Positions 22,540 through 35,212 are shown, numbered from the stretch's first letter. The stretch is 64,000 nt of DNA from Marisa cornuarietis (GCA_004794655.1 SMMW01000016.1:310001-374000); one strand, 5' to 3'. Notes: generated by a model from the sequence alone, not told the origin. Numbers and translations: made by a program.

Positions 22540-25500
22540 GTTAACATACGATAACATCTCGAACGGTCGGGGAGGAAGTCTCGGAGTTGTCCGCTGGAGT
22601 CGTGAAGAGTTACCTTCTCTTCGCTGTTCGCTGCGCGAATGTTTGGGTGAATGTTTCCTCCTCTTCTTTTCTTGTCTTTTAATTTTCTTTATTTCTTTTG
22701 ATTACTCCTTTGATTGCCCCCCCCCTTTCCCAACAAAGGGAATAAATGGGGAACTCGAGGAAAAACATCTTATTTTTGCATTAGCAGTTCGATGCCTGGA
22801 CCCCGTGAACACTACGTCATTTAATAGTGTGTGTGTGTGTGTGTGTTCCTCAACGTACCTTAATTGGAATCGATTTCTAACTACGGCTCCAGGGATTAAA
22901 CAATTTCTGATGGGTCTGGACACCGTTTTTATAACTTTGGAAACAGGACATTTGTCTTTGAGTTCCCCATATTGCCCAAGGCAGCGGCTTAACTTCGCTT
23001 CATAACTATACGACCTCAAGAATGTTTCCGCACTCCTTTAAAAATAAAAAGGAGTGCACATTTTAAAAGTCAGTGTATCTTGTAAAAATGTTTGAAACAT
23101 TCAAGATGGGGATTGTTAAGACCAAGCAAACTGAGCACGTAATCCGTACAGTGGGGTAGTCCAATTGAAAGGGAACTACAAAAAAGTAAGGTATGTGACA
23201 TAAATACCGATTCTCACGCAGCTACATCACAGCTGCCTTATATCCACCAAAAAAACTAAATGGCATATGTACTCTCATTCGGAGTAACAATGGTGGCAAG
23301 TAATCCTTATTCTAGATTTATATAAACAAACAGGTAAAGAGTATACATCCTAGATAATATATTCCCTTTAAAAGGAAGACAAAATAAAAAAGTAAGAAAA
23401 TATTAATGCCTTGCCATAAACAAAAACTGTGATAAAAAGCCACTAGCATAACCGTTAAAAATAGTAAATAAATAATGGCTTCTTTCAATGTCTTTAAGCT
23501 AGTAATCAGTATCAAATTTTATTCACGAGAAGTATATATTTACATCATAAGCAATACAGACAGATAAATTCACACCAAAATGTTTAGCTAGAAAACAGGA
23601 ACAGTGAAACACAAGGACCTGGCGACTAGCACAATGCCACCACCTGAACCCAGCCATGCAGCAAGTGACTAGCGAAAGAGAGCACCGCCTACAGTAATCG
23701 ACACCTGCAGCACAACAGAACAGCGACCCACCCTTCCTCCACACCTACCCTAACTCGTTTTCCCCCTCACCATTTTTATCCCTTTCTCAATATATCACAA
23801 ATCCACACCCCACCCCCTACGCCCACAGTGAGAAATTGCCTTTCGGTGGAAGCATTTCCTCTCCAAACTCGACAACGCATATTTCCCATAGATTAGTGTG
23901 GTAGCATTGTATGCAGCTGGCTGTGATGTCATACATATACCTATCTTGACCTCTTTGTCCCTCTCCCTTTCACCTCCATGAGTGTGTAAGAATATAAGTG
24001 ACTACATGCTTATGTACATGTTTTGACATGTTTGATACGTACACAGACATTTTAAGAAGTTCCGCTTTTTTTCCCTAGATTTTATTTGTACCGTCGTCAA
24101 GCAACAGTAGATGATATATAAAAGAGGGAGAGAGAGCCCGCGAAAATCTTCGGCTTAGTGAATGATCAGGCAATGAAGTCCGCAAAGCGTACACCCGAGC
24201 AATATTGATTTTATTACAGTTCATCGGTTTATCGCAACAGAAGCAGACCGAATGAATTCGTGGCTGAGTGATTGATAATGCGGGCTGTCGGTTGGTCAAG
24301 GTGTGAGCTGCGTTCACATCGCGCCAGCGTTGATCGATTCCTCGCCAGAAACAACAAAACAGAGCCAACAGTCCAGCAAGAACGTTAATACGACGTCAAC
24401 AACCGCGCGAAAGTCGTTAGGTGGTCTCGGGTGGGTCGTGGAGCCGTACGGTGACGGCGTCGCCGCCCAACCGTGAACGTCTGCCATCGTGCACTGGTGT
24501 GATACACATCTACACGTTTCTCAGCGGCGTTCGGTCGTTAACAGATTCCTGTAAATGAGAAATCGGTGCTCTCCATGGCATTTCAATAGCATCATAGAAA
24601 CACACGTCATACAGCCCTCGGCAGAGTTGTGCAAGTCTTCTTGTCCCCTGTCCATGCAAAGACGTGATTACAATTTAGTAAGGACAGTAGGTGCTGCGGA
24701 CATGTTTATGAATAATAAAAACTGACACAAAGGCTCATTCTAATTTAGCTTCAATACTGGCGTCGTTCGGTCAGGTTGAAGAAAGGAGTGCCCGCGAATC
24801 CAAATAATTCCGAAGCAGGGTATTAAAAAGCGAAGTTTATCGACTTCATTACGAATCAGTCAGCCGTGCGATGTGTAATTATACTTCCAACTCTCCCTGT
24901 AAAAGGTCCGGAATTCTACTGAGAGCATTCGTCACTTTACTTACCTGTCTTCGTTTCCTAAAATATCAACGTGGACATCACTTTTCCCAGTTGTAATGCT
25001 TTGGAAAATTGTAAAGTAAAAGGCAAGTGAAATGAAAAGGTGGGCGTTAGTGATCGGTATTATCGTTTGGAATTTGTTTTCATTTAAAATTTAGGATTGC
25101 TAAGCAACTATTTGCAAACAATTGCATTAAAAAAAGCTCTCGTGCAATTTTGTTGCCGAACGACTTCATCGAGACATCACTCCAGACATTCACGTCCAGT
25201 CTCGTAAAGTATGGTCGTCGAAGCGCTGGCATCTGGAGATGCTGCCATAAGTTTCTGTACAGCCAAGACGAACTGAGCAAACTGGCTTGTCACAGAATGC
25301 CTGTCTAGTGAATGGCTCCTTCTAGCTCATAAATTTTGTTTGCGTTCCTTTGCGAAAAAGTACAAAACACGACGGCCTCTGAGAAATGACGCGCAGCTGT
25401 ATTTTAGATCGAATGCAAATAAAGGGTTCATTTCAAACCCAATATTTTGAGAAGAAGTAACTAACAACATCAGTATCTATAATTTTTTTAACTGAACTTA

Positions 25501-25984
25501 CCATTTCACTTTACTTTAAAACCCTGGCTTGTTAGATCTAAATCCACATTTTTTTCGGAATGGGGGAGGGTGGGGATTGGAACTTGGGTGGTCACATCTG
25601 CATACTTTAGAGAAACATCAAACTAATCTCTGTGCTCTGTTGATCGTTTGAAAACTGAGCTCAGCCGACCACGAAGCTGTCTTCTCCTCCCTTCTCTTCC
25701 GACTCCACCCGCACCCCGTTGAGCAGCAGCCAATCCCTTTCTCTACTGCAGGACAGTAAAAACTCTTAGTGCCAGAGTCAGGGTGAGCTGTTGATAGTCA
25801 CTGCGGATGTTTAGCATGTAGCCTGACTTCCGTCATAAAAGGCGCACAGTTAGGTTATATACCATCTCAGATGGTGAGCGGATGTGAGACGAGAGCTGAC
25901 GGAAACATAAACACGTAAGCGTCACTTATTTTCCATTATATATATATATATGTGTGTTCTAAATGTCTCCAGTCAGTTATGCTG
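22540..25984. other. CDK8 5' flank and intergenic region
   Basis: The CDK8 promoter should lie just right of 22540; 22555-22640 is GC-richer and could be 5' UTR or promoter. No TATA box is obvious there. The rest is non-coding, with a short GT run near 22828-22846 and a GC-rich, CpG-containing patch at 24370-24500. No conserved exon was recognised. Confidence 0.4.
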
Positions 25985-26165
25985 ACAAAAGTATAAAAAG
26001 TAGTCCCCTGTATTACCTTCCGAAGCCATCTGTAGAGTCAGGTACCCATTCTCGATAGCTGAGTCAATTGGATGAAGTTCGCTGCGCTACTTGGGTATCG
26101 AACCGGGGCGCCTCTAGGTTCGGAACCAGCGGTCAGACCACTTCGGTGTCCGCTTTCCATACTAA
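25985..26165 (-). mobile_element. tRNA-derived SINE with internal promoter boxes
   Basis: On the minus strand, GACACCGAAGTGGTCTGACC is an A-box region and CCCCGGTTCGATACCC is a near-perfect B box, spaced as in a tRNA. The body continues GAATGGGTACCTGACTC, a motif found in several metazoan SINE families. The head does not fold as an intact tRNA, so it is a retroposon and not a tRNA gene. Confidence 0.7.
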
Positions 26166-28329
26166 CAAAGAACTAATAAGAACAATGGGGATGGAGGGGA
26201 GTCGTGCAGCCTATTGGTTTTTCTTACGTTTGGCAAATTACAATAAATTTACATTTTAAATCTTTTGAGAATGTCTGACACATATTCCAGCGCAGAGACA
26301 TATACAAAAAGCGATGGAGATACAGAGACAAAGGGAGAAAGAAAGAGAGAGGAAAAGGCGGAAAAAATATACAATGGAGGTGGAGAGAAATAATGAAAAG
26401 GACAAATCTTTATTTACGATGGTAATAGAATAAGCAAAGTTATCCTTTGTTACATCTAGTCCTCGATCTAAGGAAAAGAAACTGACTTTACTATAAGACA
26501 AATGCATTAAAGAGAGAAAATTTGAATATATATATATAAAGATCAAGGTTGTCTAATCTGACAGGGATTCTTGAGTAGTAAATAAGAAACATAGGGTTCA
26601 TGTAGATATTTAATGGTTAGTAATGGGTGGTTACGGTGAATGGAAGATCTCTGCAAGTAAGAGGTGAGAGAGAAGAAGAAACGCACTAATGAAAACTGGT
26701 TACGTTGGCGTCTACACGAAGACAGAGGGAAGATCATGTGTCTAGGTCGTTCTTTTTCTCACCTCTAACGCGAGGTTATCGGCATGACCAGCCTGTAAAT
26801 GAAGGTACAGGCTTGACATGAATAAGTGCCCTGCTCTTTACTTTGGGGGTAGACAGACTGTGCAGCACCGTGATGAGTTTTGAATTTTACAATCAGCCAG
26901 GAAATACTTTACTCATGGAAGCCTCTTGGTTGAGTCGAGAACGTGTTCAGGAGTCAACCACGTCTTTGCTACGTTGAGCTCACGGGAAACGTGACAGTAA
27001 TTTCTCCGGATTAAGTTTCTGTTCAGGAGAGGTACAGACCACCGCAGCTTTTTATTGATTGTGTTTAGCGGTGGCGAAGTTGGTGGTGGTGGTGGTGGTT
27101 GTGGGGGATAGGTGTGGGAAAGCCAAAGCAAGATATCCGTGTGCACGAAAAGGGAACATCTTGCAGGATCGAGTGTCACTTTATATTCTCCTCACCGTTG
27201 TTGCCTAGCTATCACCAAACAAGAAAACAAGTAGAGCAAAGAGAATAGACCAGTTTCCTCCAAGCCGCATGTGACGACGCAGTGAAGAGAATTGTCAGTA
27301 AGCTCAACATATCTTTAATCTTTATGACTGTGCGCTTTACATGGTCGGCGTCGAAGTGTTTCCACGAAACATTTATTGTTGAAAACACTAAACAGTGGCT
27401 TTAATTTACGTTGCATTAAAATGTTGCATCGATGTCTTATATGACTGTTCTTTTGGCGATATCTCTTTTTAAAGGTGAACTTAAAAGACGAAGAGGAAGC
27501 CGTCACTTTAAATGAACAGCAGATCTGATTGCAGTGGATTTTTTCAACGTCTCGTACCCAGGGATTTTCTTACCTGTGGCGCCTTTTGAACTTGCCACAC
27601 GGGAGGTAACTGATAGAAAACTGAGCGCAGTGCGCACGCCTCACGCTTTTAGGAGACTTAGTCGGGGGAAAAAGTCAGCCACAACAAAAGAAATATTGTG
27701 GCGTCAGCCTCAGGTGGTGTCCAGACTCATACACGGAACGCAAAAAAACAGATCACGGATCAGAGCGGCCTGTTCACACAGTGACAACAGCAGAACGAAT
27801 GTTCGCACCGGCAAATTCTTGAGAGGTGAGGTATGCAGACTAGGACACTTGCACATCTTGTACATGTTTCTGTCTCCCGTTTGAGCATTATTTACCTTCT
27901 TCTGGCTGGCTAAATCTTTCTTTTGAGAAAGCCCCATGTTGTTTTGGATGTAACTTTCTTCTATGTGAATGAGAAGGGTGACTGAAGAGAAACATTCCAT
28001 CTCCTTCCATCCTGAGAGAGAGAGAGCAGTTGGTGCTAACAAAAGACTTTCTCTTAAAGACAAATATATATATATATATATAGAAGAAGAAAGGTCTCAC
28101 GGTACCCATTAGTTCTGGGCATAAAGCATTTACAAAATACAGAGTGTCTCACAGGCTTTTGTTGTTGTTTTTACATCTTCCATCCAGTTCTCTCTCTCCT
28201 CTCTCTCTCTGTCTACTTAGGCTGGAACCTCCTTTCCCGGTGCCCTTGGAAACTGTTTTAAAACAGAGTGTTGTGTCGGGGGACGGGGCCAAACCGGACT
28301 AGCTAACATTGTTTCATTATTGTGAGGAG
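26166..28329. other. Intergenic region, no gene seen
   Basis: Non-coding, with short AT microsatellites (near 26525 and 28065) and a GGT run near 27075-27100. Frames of 90-117 codons at 27534-28063 lie on both strands and show no family signature. Confidence 0.4.
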
Positions 28330-28572
28330 CGTTTCCTGGCGTCCCACGAGGCCTTGAGTGAGGTCCTCTTCAATATAAAATTTCTGCACCACAAGTCACA
28401 GCCAAAACTCTGCTAAATGCCTTTCAAAGTTGATGATATTATGGTAAAGATATCTCCGGTATCTTAGGTGTTTCTCTATCAGGGTGTGAATGTCGAAAAT
28501 CTGTTCAACTGTGCTGATTCCTGGTCTGAAGCCGACTTGCTCTTTCGCTAGCAGCTCCTAGGCAAAAAGAGT
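28330..28572 (-). pseudogene. Decayed non-LTR retrotransposon reverse-transcriptase fragment
   Basis: Read on the minus strand from about 28570, the frame gives LLAKEQVGFRPGISTVEQIF, then HTLIEKHLRYRRYLYHN and a degenerate form of the DFKKAFDRVW block. These are reverse-transcriptase motifs of a LINE (the QAGFRPG...STVEQIF region and the first catalytic-aspartate region). The aspartate block is mutated and frameshifted. Only about 80 residues remain, so this is a dead fragment, of a different family from the element at 55973. Confidence 0.7.
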
Positions 28573-29842
28573 TGAGGCGATTTGGGATCACCTTGACTTT
28601 TCTTGGGTGGCTCATAAAGCTTATGGCTTTATAGTTAATACTAATACCTCCATCATTTTTTAAATTCCATGTACTAGTTCTTATTTCAATTCTGCCTGTT
28701 ATTTTTCTTCAAAGTTTTGATTTGGAGGAAACGCCATCCACAGATTGAAACGCTGCGTGTTTTAACAGATCCAGGTCTGTAAAAGACAGCAATTGTCGTT
28801 CTAAAAAATGCATTTTCGCAGCAAATTATAGCTATTAATTTAGCCTGCAGTAGAGTTAGAAAAGACGAATTTTCCCACTAAATGGGTATTTTTATGTATG
28901 CGGAATTTCACATCGTAATTTGGTACAATTTCCCATGGCTTGCAATCACTTACTCGTATTTTGTCAGAAAACTTGCAACCCAGTCCATTTCCGTTGTCTC
29001 ACCTTCTTTCCCCAGGCTAGACTGTTTCCATTCTGAGAACGCTATTCCTGATAGTGGTTCAAAGATGTCCTTTTTACAGTTATGGGGGAAATTTGGCTGT
29101 CCCGAGCTGCTAAACAAATGGAACAGAAGATTGAATGTCTTGCGCAATTAGTGTTTGGTGACGAGGAATGAAATTGCACGAGTTGTACTTAATCTATGAT
29201 ATTTTTTAAAACAAGAAAAAGTACATAGAGTTTGAAGACTGAGTATGGGCATGATTTCTTTCCCAACACAAAACATCTATTATGTTATATTCGTGTTAAA
29301 CAAGCCAGCAGGGACATTTCTTTCAATACACTTTGTTGCCAGTCGCCAACAGTTGAGCGCAAGGAAAAGCGTGAGGACATCAGTCTTCATTTCGTTGTCA
29401 ATATTCTTAAAACGGAATTCCCCCCATTATCACCCAGAATGCTTTTGCAGCGATCGTGTTGTAATTGCTAGCGATCTATAGCCAGTGAACCTTAGATTAT
29501 GGCCCGTAATGACTATATGAGATTTTAAAAACTAGTACGCAGAATCAATACAAATATTGATAAAAACTCGGTCTCTCAAGAGGCTTGATTAGAACTCATA
29601 ATAATGGCCTCTATTGTTCGTGTTACATGGATCGCGCTAGTGCATGAAGTCTACCTAGGTTCAGTCTCGAGTCATGAAGTACGGGATCAATACCAGTCCC
29701 AACCATTTTGGCTTTATCGGGGTGTTAGTAGACGGCAGAGAACACAAGACGGGTACCGTTATGTTTATTTAACGTCATCACACAACAGGTGTAGTTTATG
29801 TTATTAAGTAGTGAGGAGGTGGCGATAGACCATTGAAAGCGA

Positions 29843-29853
29843 GTATATATAAA
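29843..29853 (+). promoter_or_regulatory. TATA-box candidate
   Basis: gtatatataaa is a strong TATA match. It lies 1.3 kb before the start codon at 31185 on the same strand and could drive that gene through a long or spliced 5' UTR. There is no independent support. Confidence 0.2.
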
Positions 29854-30499
29854 TCCTGTCTGGCGACTGCCAGGTCACATACATCTATTGCCTTCCGGAT
29901 CACTTCATTTATTTATGGTTTATTCATGGAACTTCATGGTAGGAACACTACGTGATCACTACGGTAGGGTGCTAACGGAGCCAGCGGCTTGTGACAAGGT
30001 AGGATGACAGAGGATTCACAATATTCTCCAACTCGCACTGAGTTATTAGTAGTGAATCTGTGAGTATGGCAGCTGGATTGTGCGTTCTGTCTAGGATCTA
30101 GATCATCAGTTTGCTAGGCCTTCACACATGACATTCGGATTTTTTTTTTAAACCATGAGTACGCAGTGGACCAAAAAATCGCTTGCCCTGCTGAATATGT
30201 TTCGCGGTAGAGAATTATTTGTTGTAGACTTCAGGAGATAAGCATAGCCCAACATTGAAGATTTCAAAAGCTACATGAGGATGTCTTGTCAGGTTAAAAG
30301 CTCTAAAACCCACACGAAACCGTTATTTACCCAACCACTTTTTCCAACGCAACACGGAAGTTCCTGTTGTCCTTTTTCGGGACACCTGTCTAGCTCTTGC
30401 TCATTGTGCCTATTTGGTTTTATATATGTGTTTGTGTGTAGGTATATATGTATATCTATTAATGTCTGTGTGAATGTGTGCCTGTGTGCCTCTGTGTGC

Positions 30500-30501
<2 letters not shown>

Positions 30502-30569
<68 letters not shown>
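30502..30569 (+). repeat. (TG)n microsatellite
   Basis: About 34 uninterrupted TG units preceded by a degenerate tctgtgtgcc run. The cysteine/valine and histidine/threonine frames over it are artefacts. Confidence 0.95.
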
Positions 30570-30573
<4 letters not shown>

Positions 30574-31184
30574 AATCACGACTTGTGATTAGGGCAGTTG
30601 TCTTTTGTTGCAGACGGCGTCGTCACAAAACAGAATTTACAGTCGGAAGGATGTGGAATGCAGTTTTGTACACGAAGCACTATTTACCTATTTGAGTGGT
30701 CTTGACTTACACCGGATAGACAGTCACACAGTAGATTTTTGTTACGACTTCACGAGGTGTGGAAGACAAAACGCTAGTATGTATGTGCAGCCAATATTGT
30801 TGTTGAGTCTGGAAGAAGCCTCACTGGTGACGGTAGTACCACAATAAAGAGTCTCGCGTATTATTCGGCGGAACCTAGTCTTCATTACTTCATGAACGTG
30901 CCAGTGAACTTGAAACCTGTATATATCGGTATGTGTTCATCAGAAAATACGACGACAATGGTGAACGTAAGTGGTGACACGAAGCTTAAGATACTCAAAG
31001 GACACAAATCACATCATCAAATTCGGCCAATACTCAAGGAAATCATTTAAGATACCAACCGATTCCACTGACAGCCATAGTTTTAATTTTCACGAAGGGA
31101 GTCGGTAAGGGTTGTTCTGCTTCACGATTTTGATTTCTTATTTCTTTTTTCCTTTTTTACCGTCCCGAAAAAAATACCACTGCA

Positions 31185-32153
31185 ATGACGACGTGGCAGA
31201 AGAGCTTCGTGGGCACAGACCGGGCCGAACTGCCAGTCAAACTGGATTACAGCGACATCTACAGAGAAAACGACCAGCTTGAGCTTGACCTTTTCGACCA
31301 CCTGGCAGAGCTACAGCTCGTACAGAGGCGGACACTATGCGGCAAAGAGGAGGCACTGGAAGTGGCCCGAGCCGATGCTGACAAGATCCTCCGACTCAAG
31401 ACAACGGTGAGCAGTCGAGAGGGCGAGACGTCAAACGATGTTTTCTCGCCGGAAGGGACGGGTGCTTGGGAGATGCGCGCGCCACACAGGAAGCCCAGCG
31501 TGTCGGACAGCGAGGAGGAGACTGGCGCAACGACCGGTCTCGTCAAGGCGACGTTGTCGGAGCGAAGGATCGCGAAGGAGAGGGAACGTTACAGCGCCAA
31601 GAACTTGTTCAACGTGGTCAGACGACGAGGCAGCAACTCCTCAATGGGGGAGGGCAGCAGCGCGACCACCATCAGGATGGCCATGGACCCGCCCAACGGC
31701 CTGCGGACAACGTCCGCCCCGATCGCGTGCCGACAGCAGGTCGTCCAGAGCGTCGGCCAGCCGCACAGCCGACCAGGCAGCTACCGGACGCCAGCAGACT
31801 GTGGTTATGGTGCCACCACGGCGTCGTTATTAGACGCGCGGCGTGCCGCTTCCGCTCCGCCTAGGAGTTTCTCGAGACAATTCGACGGCAACTCCGACGG
31901 AAGAATGGTGCGCCGTCCGCGTTCGAGGCGTGAGCTTGAAAAACTGTGCAGTTTGAAGATCGATCCGTTTGAGGAGGTGTCCGTTTACTCACAACGGGCT
32001 TCAAATGGCAACTCAAAAATGGAAGTGCTAGAGAATTTGCGTAAACACAATTCAGAATTGCAGTCAAAAGTATCTGAATTCATTAAGCAGCTGGAGGTCT
32101 TCAACAAGAAAGGTAGAAAATCACGGCTAGATCATATACTGGAAGAGAACTAA
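31185..32153 (+). CDS. Intronless gene for an unknown 322-residue coiled-coil/disordered protein
   Basis: I do not recognise the family. The frame opens at ATG 31185 (MTTWQKSFVGTDRAELPVK) and ends at TAA 32153. Residues about 20-73 are charged and leucine-rich, probably helical (DIYRENDQLELDLFDHLAEL). Residues 75-270 are Ser/Arg/Gly-rich and look disordered. Residues about 278-312 form a heptad-like helix (MEVLENLRKHNSELQSKVSE) with a basic end (KKGRKSR). No signal peptide or membrane segment is seen. The coding stretch is much GC-richer than its flanks, which supports real coding selection; two other frames stay open only because of that. An upstream untranslated exon is possible. Candidate polyadenylation hexamers are ATTAAA near 32361 and AATAAA at 33396. 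The gene is convergent with the THAP gene. Confidence 0.75.
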   Translation: MTTWQKSFVGTDRAELPVKLDYSDIYRENDQLELDLFDHLAELQLVQRRTLCGKEEALEVARADADKILRLKTTVSSREGETSNDVFSPEGTGAWEMRAPHRKPSVSDSEEETGATTGLVKATLSERRIAKERERYSAKNLFNVVRRRGSNSSMGEGSSATTIRMAMDPPNGLRTTSAPIACRQQVVQSVGQPHSRPGSYRTPADCGYGATTASLLDARRAASAPPRSFSRQFDGNSDGRMVRRPRSRRELEKLCSLKIDPFEEVSVYSQRASNGNSKMEVLENLRKHNSELQSKVSEFIKQLEVFNKKGRKSRLDHILEEN

Positions 32154-33772
32154 CTTTTTTTTTAAAAAACTGAAGATTATACTAATTTTATTTCTTTTTT
32201 CAAGGTATTCATCTAATTCCTTCTACACTTCCTACTTTTTTCAAATGCCTAATTAGAAAAGTGAGCTCAGATTGACGTATTGGTATTATTTTCTCATACC
32301 TGCGCACCTAAATACATTCATGCACAGGCATACGCATACACACGAATAGATACAAATTAAGATTAAAGACAAACAAAACTTTTTAATATTGTAGAGAAAA
32401 AAACATGAGACAAAGATACTGAAAATAGTATTAGCTGATCCCAGTGCATCTAAAGCTCACAGCGATACAAACGTTGAGTGCATTATAAGCGTGACGGTTG
32501 GTAGTAGTGCCATGTCTGTCACCACGACAGAGGAAATCAGGGATTGCGAGTTCGTATCTCATCTCTGCAACACCTCTCTTTTTATATGACATCTGCTTAC
32601 ACGGCTGACTGTCGGTGGTTCTCGCCTGGTACCCACTCTGGGTGTGGGTATGTGCCTGGGTGTGTGCTCTGCGTTATAGGAATGTGATCACTCTTATGTA
32701 TGTATCCACTCCTCCACTGCATAATTCAACTCTCTGAGTTTACAATCCACTCAATGCCTTGTTTCATGTTAACAAAACCAATCAAACTTTAACAGCTTTT
32801 TTAACGCTTAGAGAAATATGTTGAAAAATTCTTTATCGACTAAAAGGAATATGTACGTGGAACCAATTAAAATGTATCCAAAGTGAAAGAAATGAACAAT
32901 TTTGTACAGGTTGTTCAAGGCATAGCAGCGATCATTTTTTCATGAGCAAACATATTTGAACCAGAGGCTGACACAGAGATGAACAGCAGCTAAAGATGAA
33001 CTTGTGTTCCCACAAGAAACACAATATCCAATTCACATTGTCAAAATGTACATCTTGTGTCGCCACGTTAAGAAACGTAACTTTACAAGAAAATGTTTAT
33101 TCTTAAAATAGCAGAAATTCTGGATGAGGAGTGGTCCTTTCTAGCTCTGAATTGTACAGAAAGTTTAGAAAAAAAATCATGTAGAAACTTTTACTAATGT
33201 TAAAGTATGAATATATCACTAGTTAACAATTATTTTAAAGAAACAAGAAACGTCTTAACCACGTGCCTATACTCGGGAAGTAGGCGCAAAGTGGAACATC
33301 TACCAGCAGTCTAAAACCAGCGGCATGCGTTCATACCTTTATGCCTTCTCTTTACCTCTATTTTTTTTCAACAATGTTGCTCGTTCCAAGATAAAAATAA
33401 ACAAAGATTTTTTTTCTCCTACAGGTTGTTGTAGCTTTCGTGTGATTTTTTCCTCCTGTTATTAAACCAACTGGCAAAGTGAAACTAACCTAGTTTTAAA
33501 ATACTGTTGTCGATGCTCTTGTGTTTCCCTTTCAGTTTGATTCCTTGTTGTTAGAACCTCAGATTCTATTGCAGTACAAATGACTTATTATACAACATAA
33601 GTGAGAAGCAAACGTGTCACGAAACCAGCTTTCTGCTCTTCAGCTAAATATGCATTGTCTCTTTATTGCAGAACTGATTAGTAGCTAGATTTCAGTTTTG
33701 GAAATATCTTCGACCTTGCCATGTTATATCCATTCCATCTCCACCAATGTAAAACATAAAAAACTTGTTAAA
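32154..33772. other. 3' flanks of two convergent genes
   Basis: AT-rich non-coding DNA between the stop codons of the 31185 gene and the THAP/HECT-like gene. It probably holds both 3' UTR ends. A SINE-like element lies at about 32465-32700. Confidence 0.45.
32465..32700 (+). mobile_element. Probable tRNA-derived SINE
   Basis: Plus strand: an A-box-like gtgacggttggtagtagtgc and a B-box-like gcgagttcgtatctc about 60 bases apart, followed by ctcgcctggtacccactctg, the same GGTACC-type body motif family as the SINE at 25985. The boxes are diverged, so this is an older copy. Confidence 0.5.
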
Positions 33773-33778
33773 TTTATT
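33773..33778 (-). other. Candidate polyadenylation signal of the THAP/HECT-like gene
   Basis: AATAAA on the minus strand, 126 bases past the stop codon at 33904. Confidence 0.5.
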
Positions 33779-33903
33779 TTGGCTTTGTTTTACTGTGTGT
33801 CTTCTTCCTTCGTGTTGACTGTAGCACTAGATGTAGTCTTTCACTAAAATGCTTTGGCACCGGACAAAGACGCAGGCAGCCTGGTGTCCTAGACAAAATG
33901 TCC

Positions 33904-35069
33904 TCATTCAGACAGCCCACGAATCATGTTTTTCAAGGTGGAATGGAAGAGATCGAAAGACGGCCACGACGTAGCCAGTATCAGGGTGCTGCTCTCCGAG
34001 TGAAACAGTACTGGCCTGGTGTCGGTATCTTCAGCGGTAGTAAAAGTGACGTAGTATTTTTCGTTGAGGAGACAGTCAGCCTCGCTCCACTCCAGCAGGA
34101 GGCGCGACAGGTCCTCCCGGGTGAAGCGGAAGAGACTGCGCTCCAGGTATGACTTGGCACGCCTCTCTTTTCTCTGCTTTTCCTTGTCTGTGCACAGGTT
34201 GAAGACAGTACGCTTTAAGATGGCTTGGGGAGTGGGCTCCAACTTGTGGTACAGCTCCAGCACCTTTGCCTCCACGACGAACAGCATGTTGTCCTTGTCC
34301 TCTAGCGATAGGAATCCTCTCCTCATTTCCCGCAACCACCAGTAGGGGCGGAAGTGCAGGTAGTAGCTGGCCAGCTCTTTCAGAAACTTCCCGATCTCTT
34401 GTTTCTCGGGCACCTTGCAGTGCTCTCCCCCGTACAGCCGCAGCACCAGGGAGACCCTATCCTCCATCTTGACCATGTCGAAGGGATGTACGGCTGAGTC
34501 CTTTCCTTCCGCAAACGTTCCCTCGTGGGCCGCAGCGTCTTGCAGGTCGTCCAAGGCCATGACCTCGAACTCAAACATGACCTTGCGCATGCAGTCGTGC
34601 AGTAAGGACTCCGAGCAACGCTTGCCCGTGAGGATGAAGACAGCGCAAGGGATGGACAGTATGACTGGCCAATACCCGCAGGCCATCAAGCCGTGCCGCA
34701 GGATCTTGCCCAGCTGGTACGGCACGTCTTCTGCAGCCGCCGACGACATTTCGGTCTTCGGGACCTTCTGCTCGTCGCCTTCGAAGAAAAGCTTGCTGCA
34801 GCATTTCCAGAACCTGGACAGTAGCCCTCTTAGGGAAATCCTCGCGCCGAGCCTACCGTCTGCTTTGACCTCTTGACCTTCCTTTGCGTATGCGGAGCCG
34901 TCAACTAAGATGAAGTTGATATGTGTAATGTTGTCGACGTTGTCCTTGTAGACGAGAAATAGATCGTGAACGATGTGATCTTGACGGATTAGGACAGTGG
35001 TTAGCAAACCTTTGGACTGAAGAGGCTGCTCCTCAAAGTCTTCTAGATGCTCTGGAGAAAGCGCGCGGT
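33904..35069 (-). CDS. Exon 4: HECT-like C-terminal domain
   Basis: It follows CCCCTTTTCACAG and starts in phase 1 (DRALSPEHLEDF). HECT N-lobe-like motifs come first (LFFEGDEQKVP, then GKILRHGLMACGYWPVILS and FILTGKRCSESLL). A central helical region with YYLHFRPYWWLREMRRGF follows, then a C-lobe-like end (YYVTFTTAEDTDTRP, then HSESSTLILATSWPSFDLFH). The exon is GC-rich relative to its flanks. The reading frame continues upstream past the acceptor into a GT microsatellite, which is not coding. Confidence 0.75.
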
Positions 35070-35156
35070 CTGTGAAAAGGGGCAAAACACCAATGAATAG
35101 ATGTGTTTGGGTAGTCTTTAATATTTTCGTTCTTGGGCAAGAAAGTGAGGGAGATA

Positions 35157-35212
<56 letters not shown>

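Larger units (their letters stand above)
28573..31184. other. Intergenic region upstream of the 31185 gene
   Basis: No conserved exon was seen. It includes a TATA-like box near 29844, a long TG microsatellite at 30502-30569, and a pyrimidine-rich tract at 31130-31160 just before the next start codon. Part may be promoter and 5' UTR of the gene at 31185. Confidence 0.35.

Noticed and set aside
26090..26165. A tRNA gene
   Set aside because: A and B boxes are present, but the acceptor and anticodon stems do not pair and the sequence runs on into a SINE body.
30275..30592. Cys/Val and Thr/His repeat frames
   Set aside because: Translation of a TG/CA microsatellite.
31438..31864. Two extra plus-strand frames of about 130 codons
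   Set aside because: Shadows of the GC-rich 31185 gene in other frames. Arg/Gln-rich composition is typical of shadow frames.
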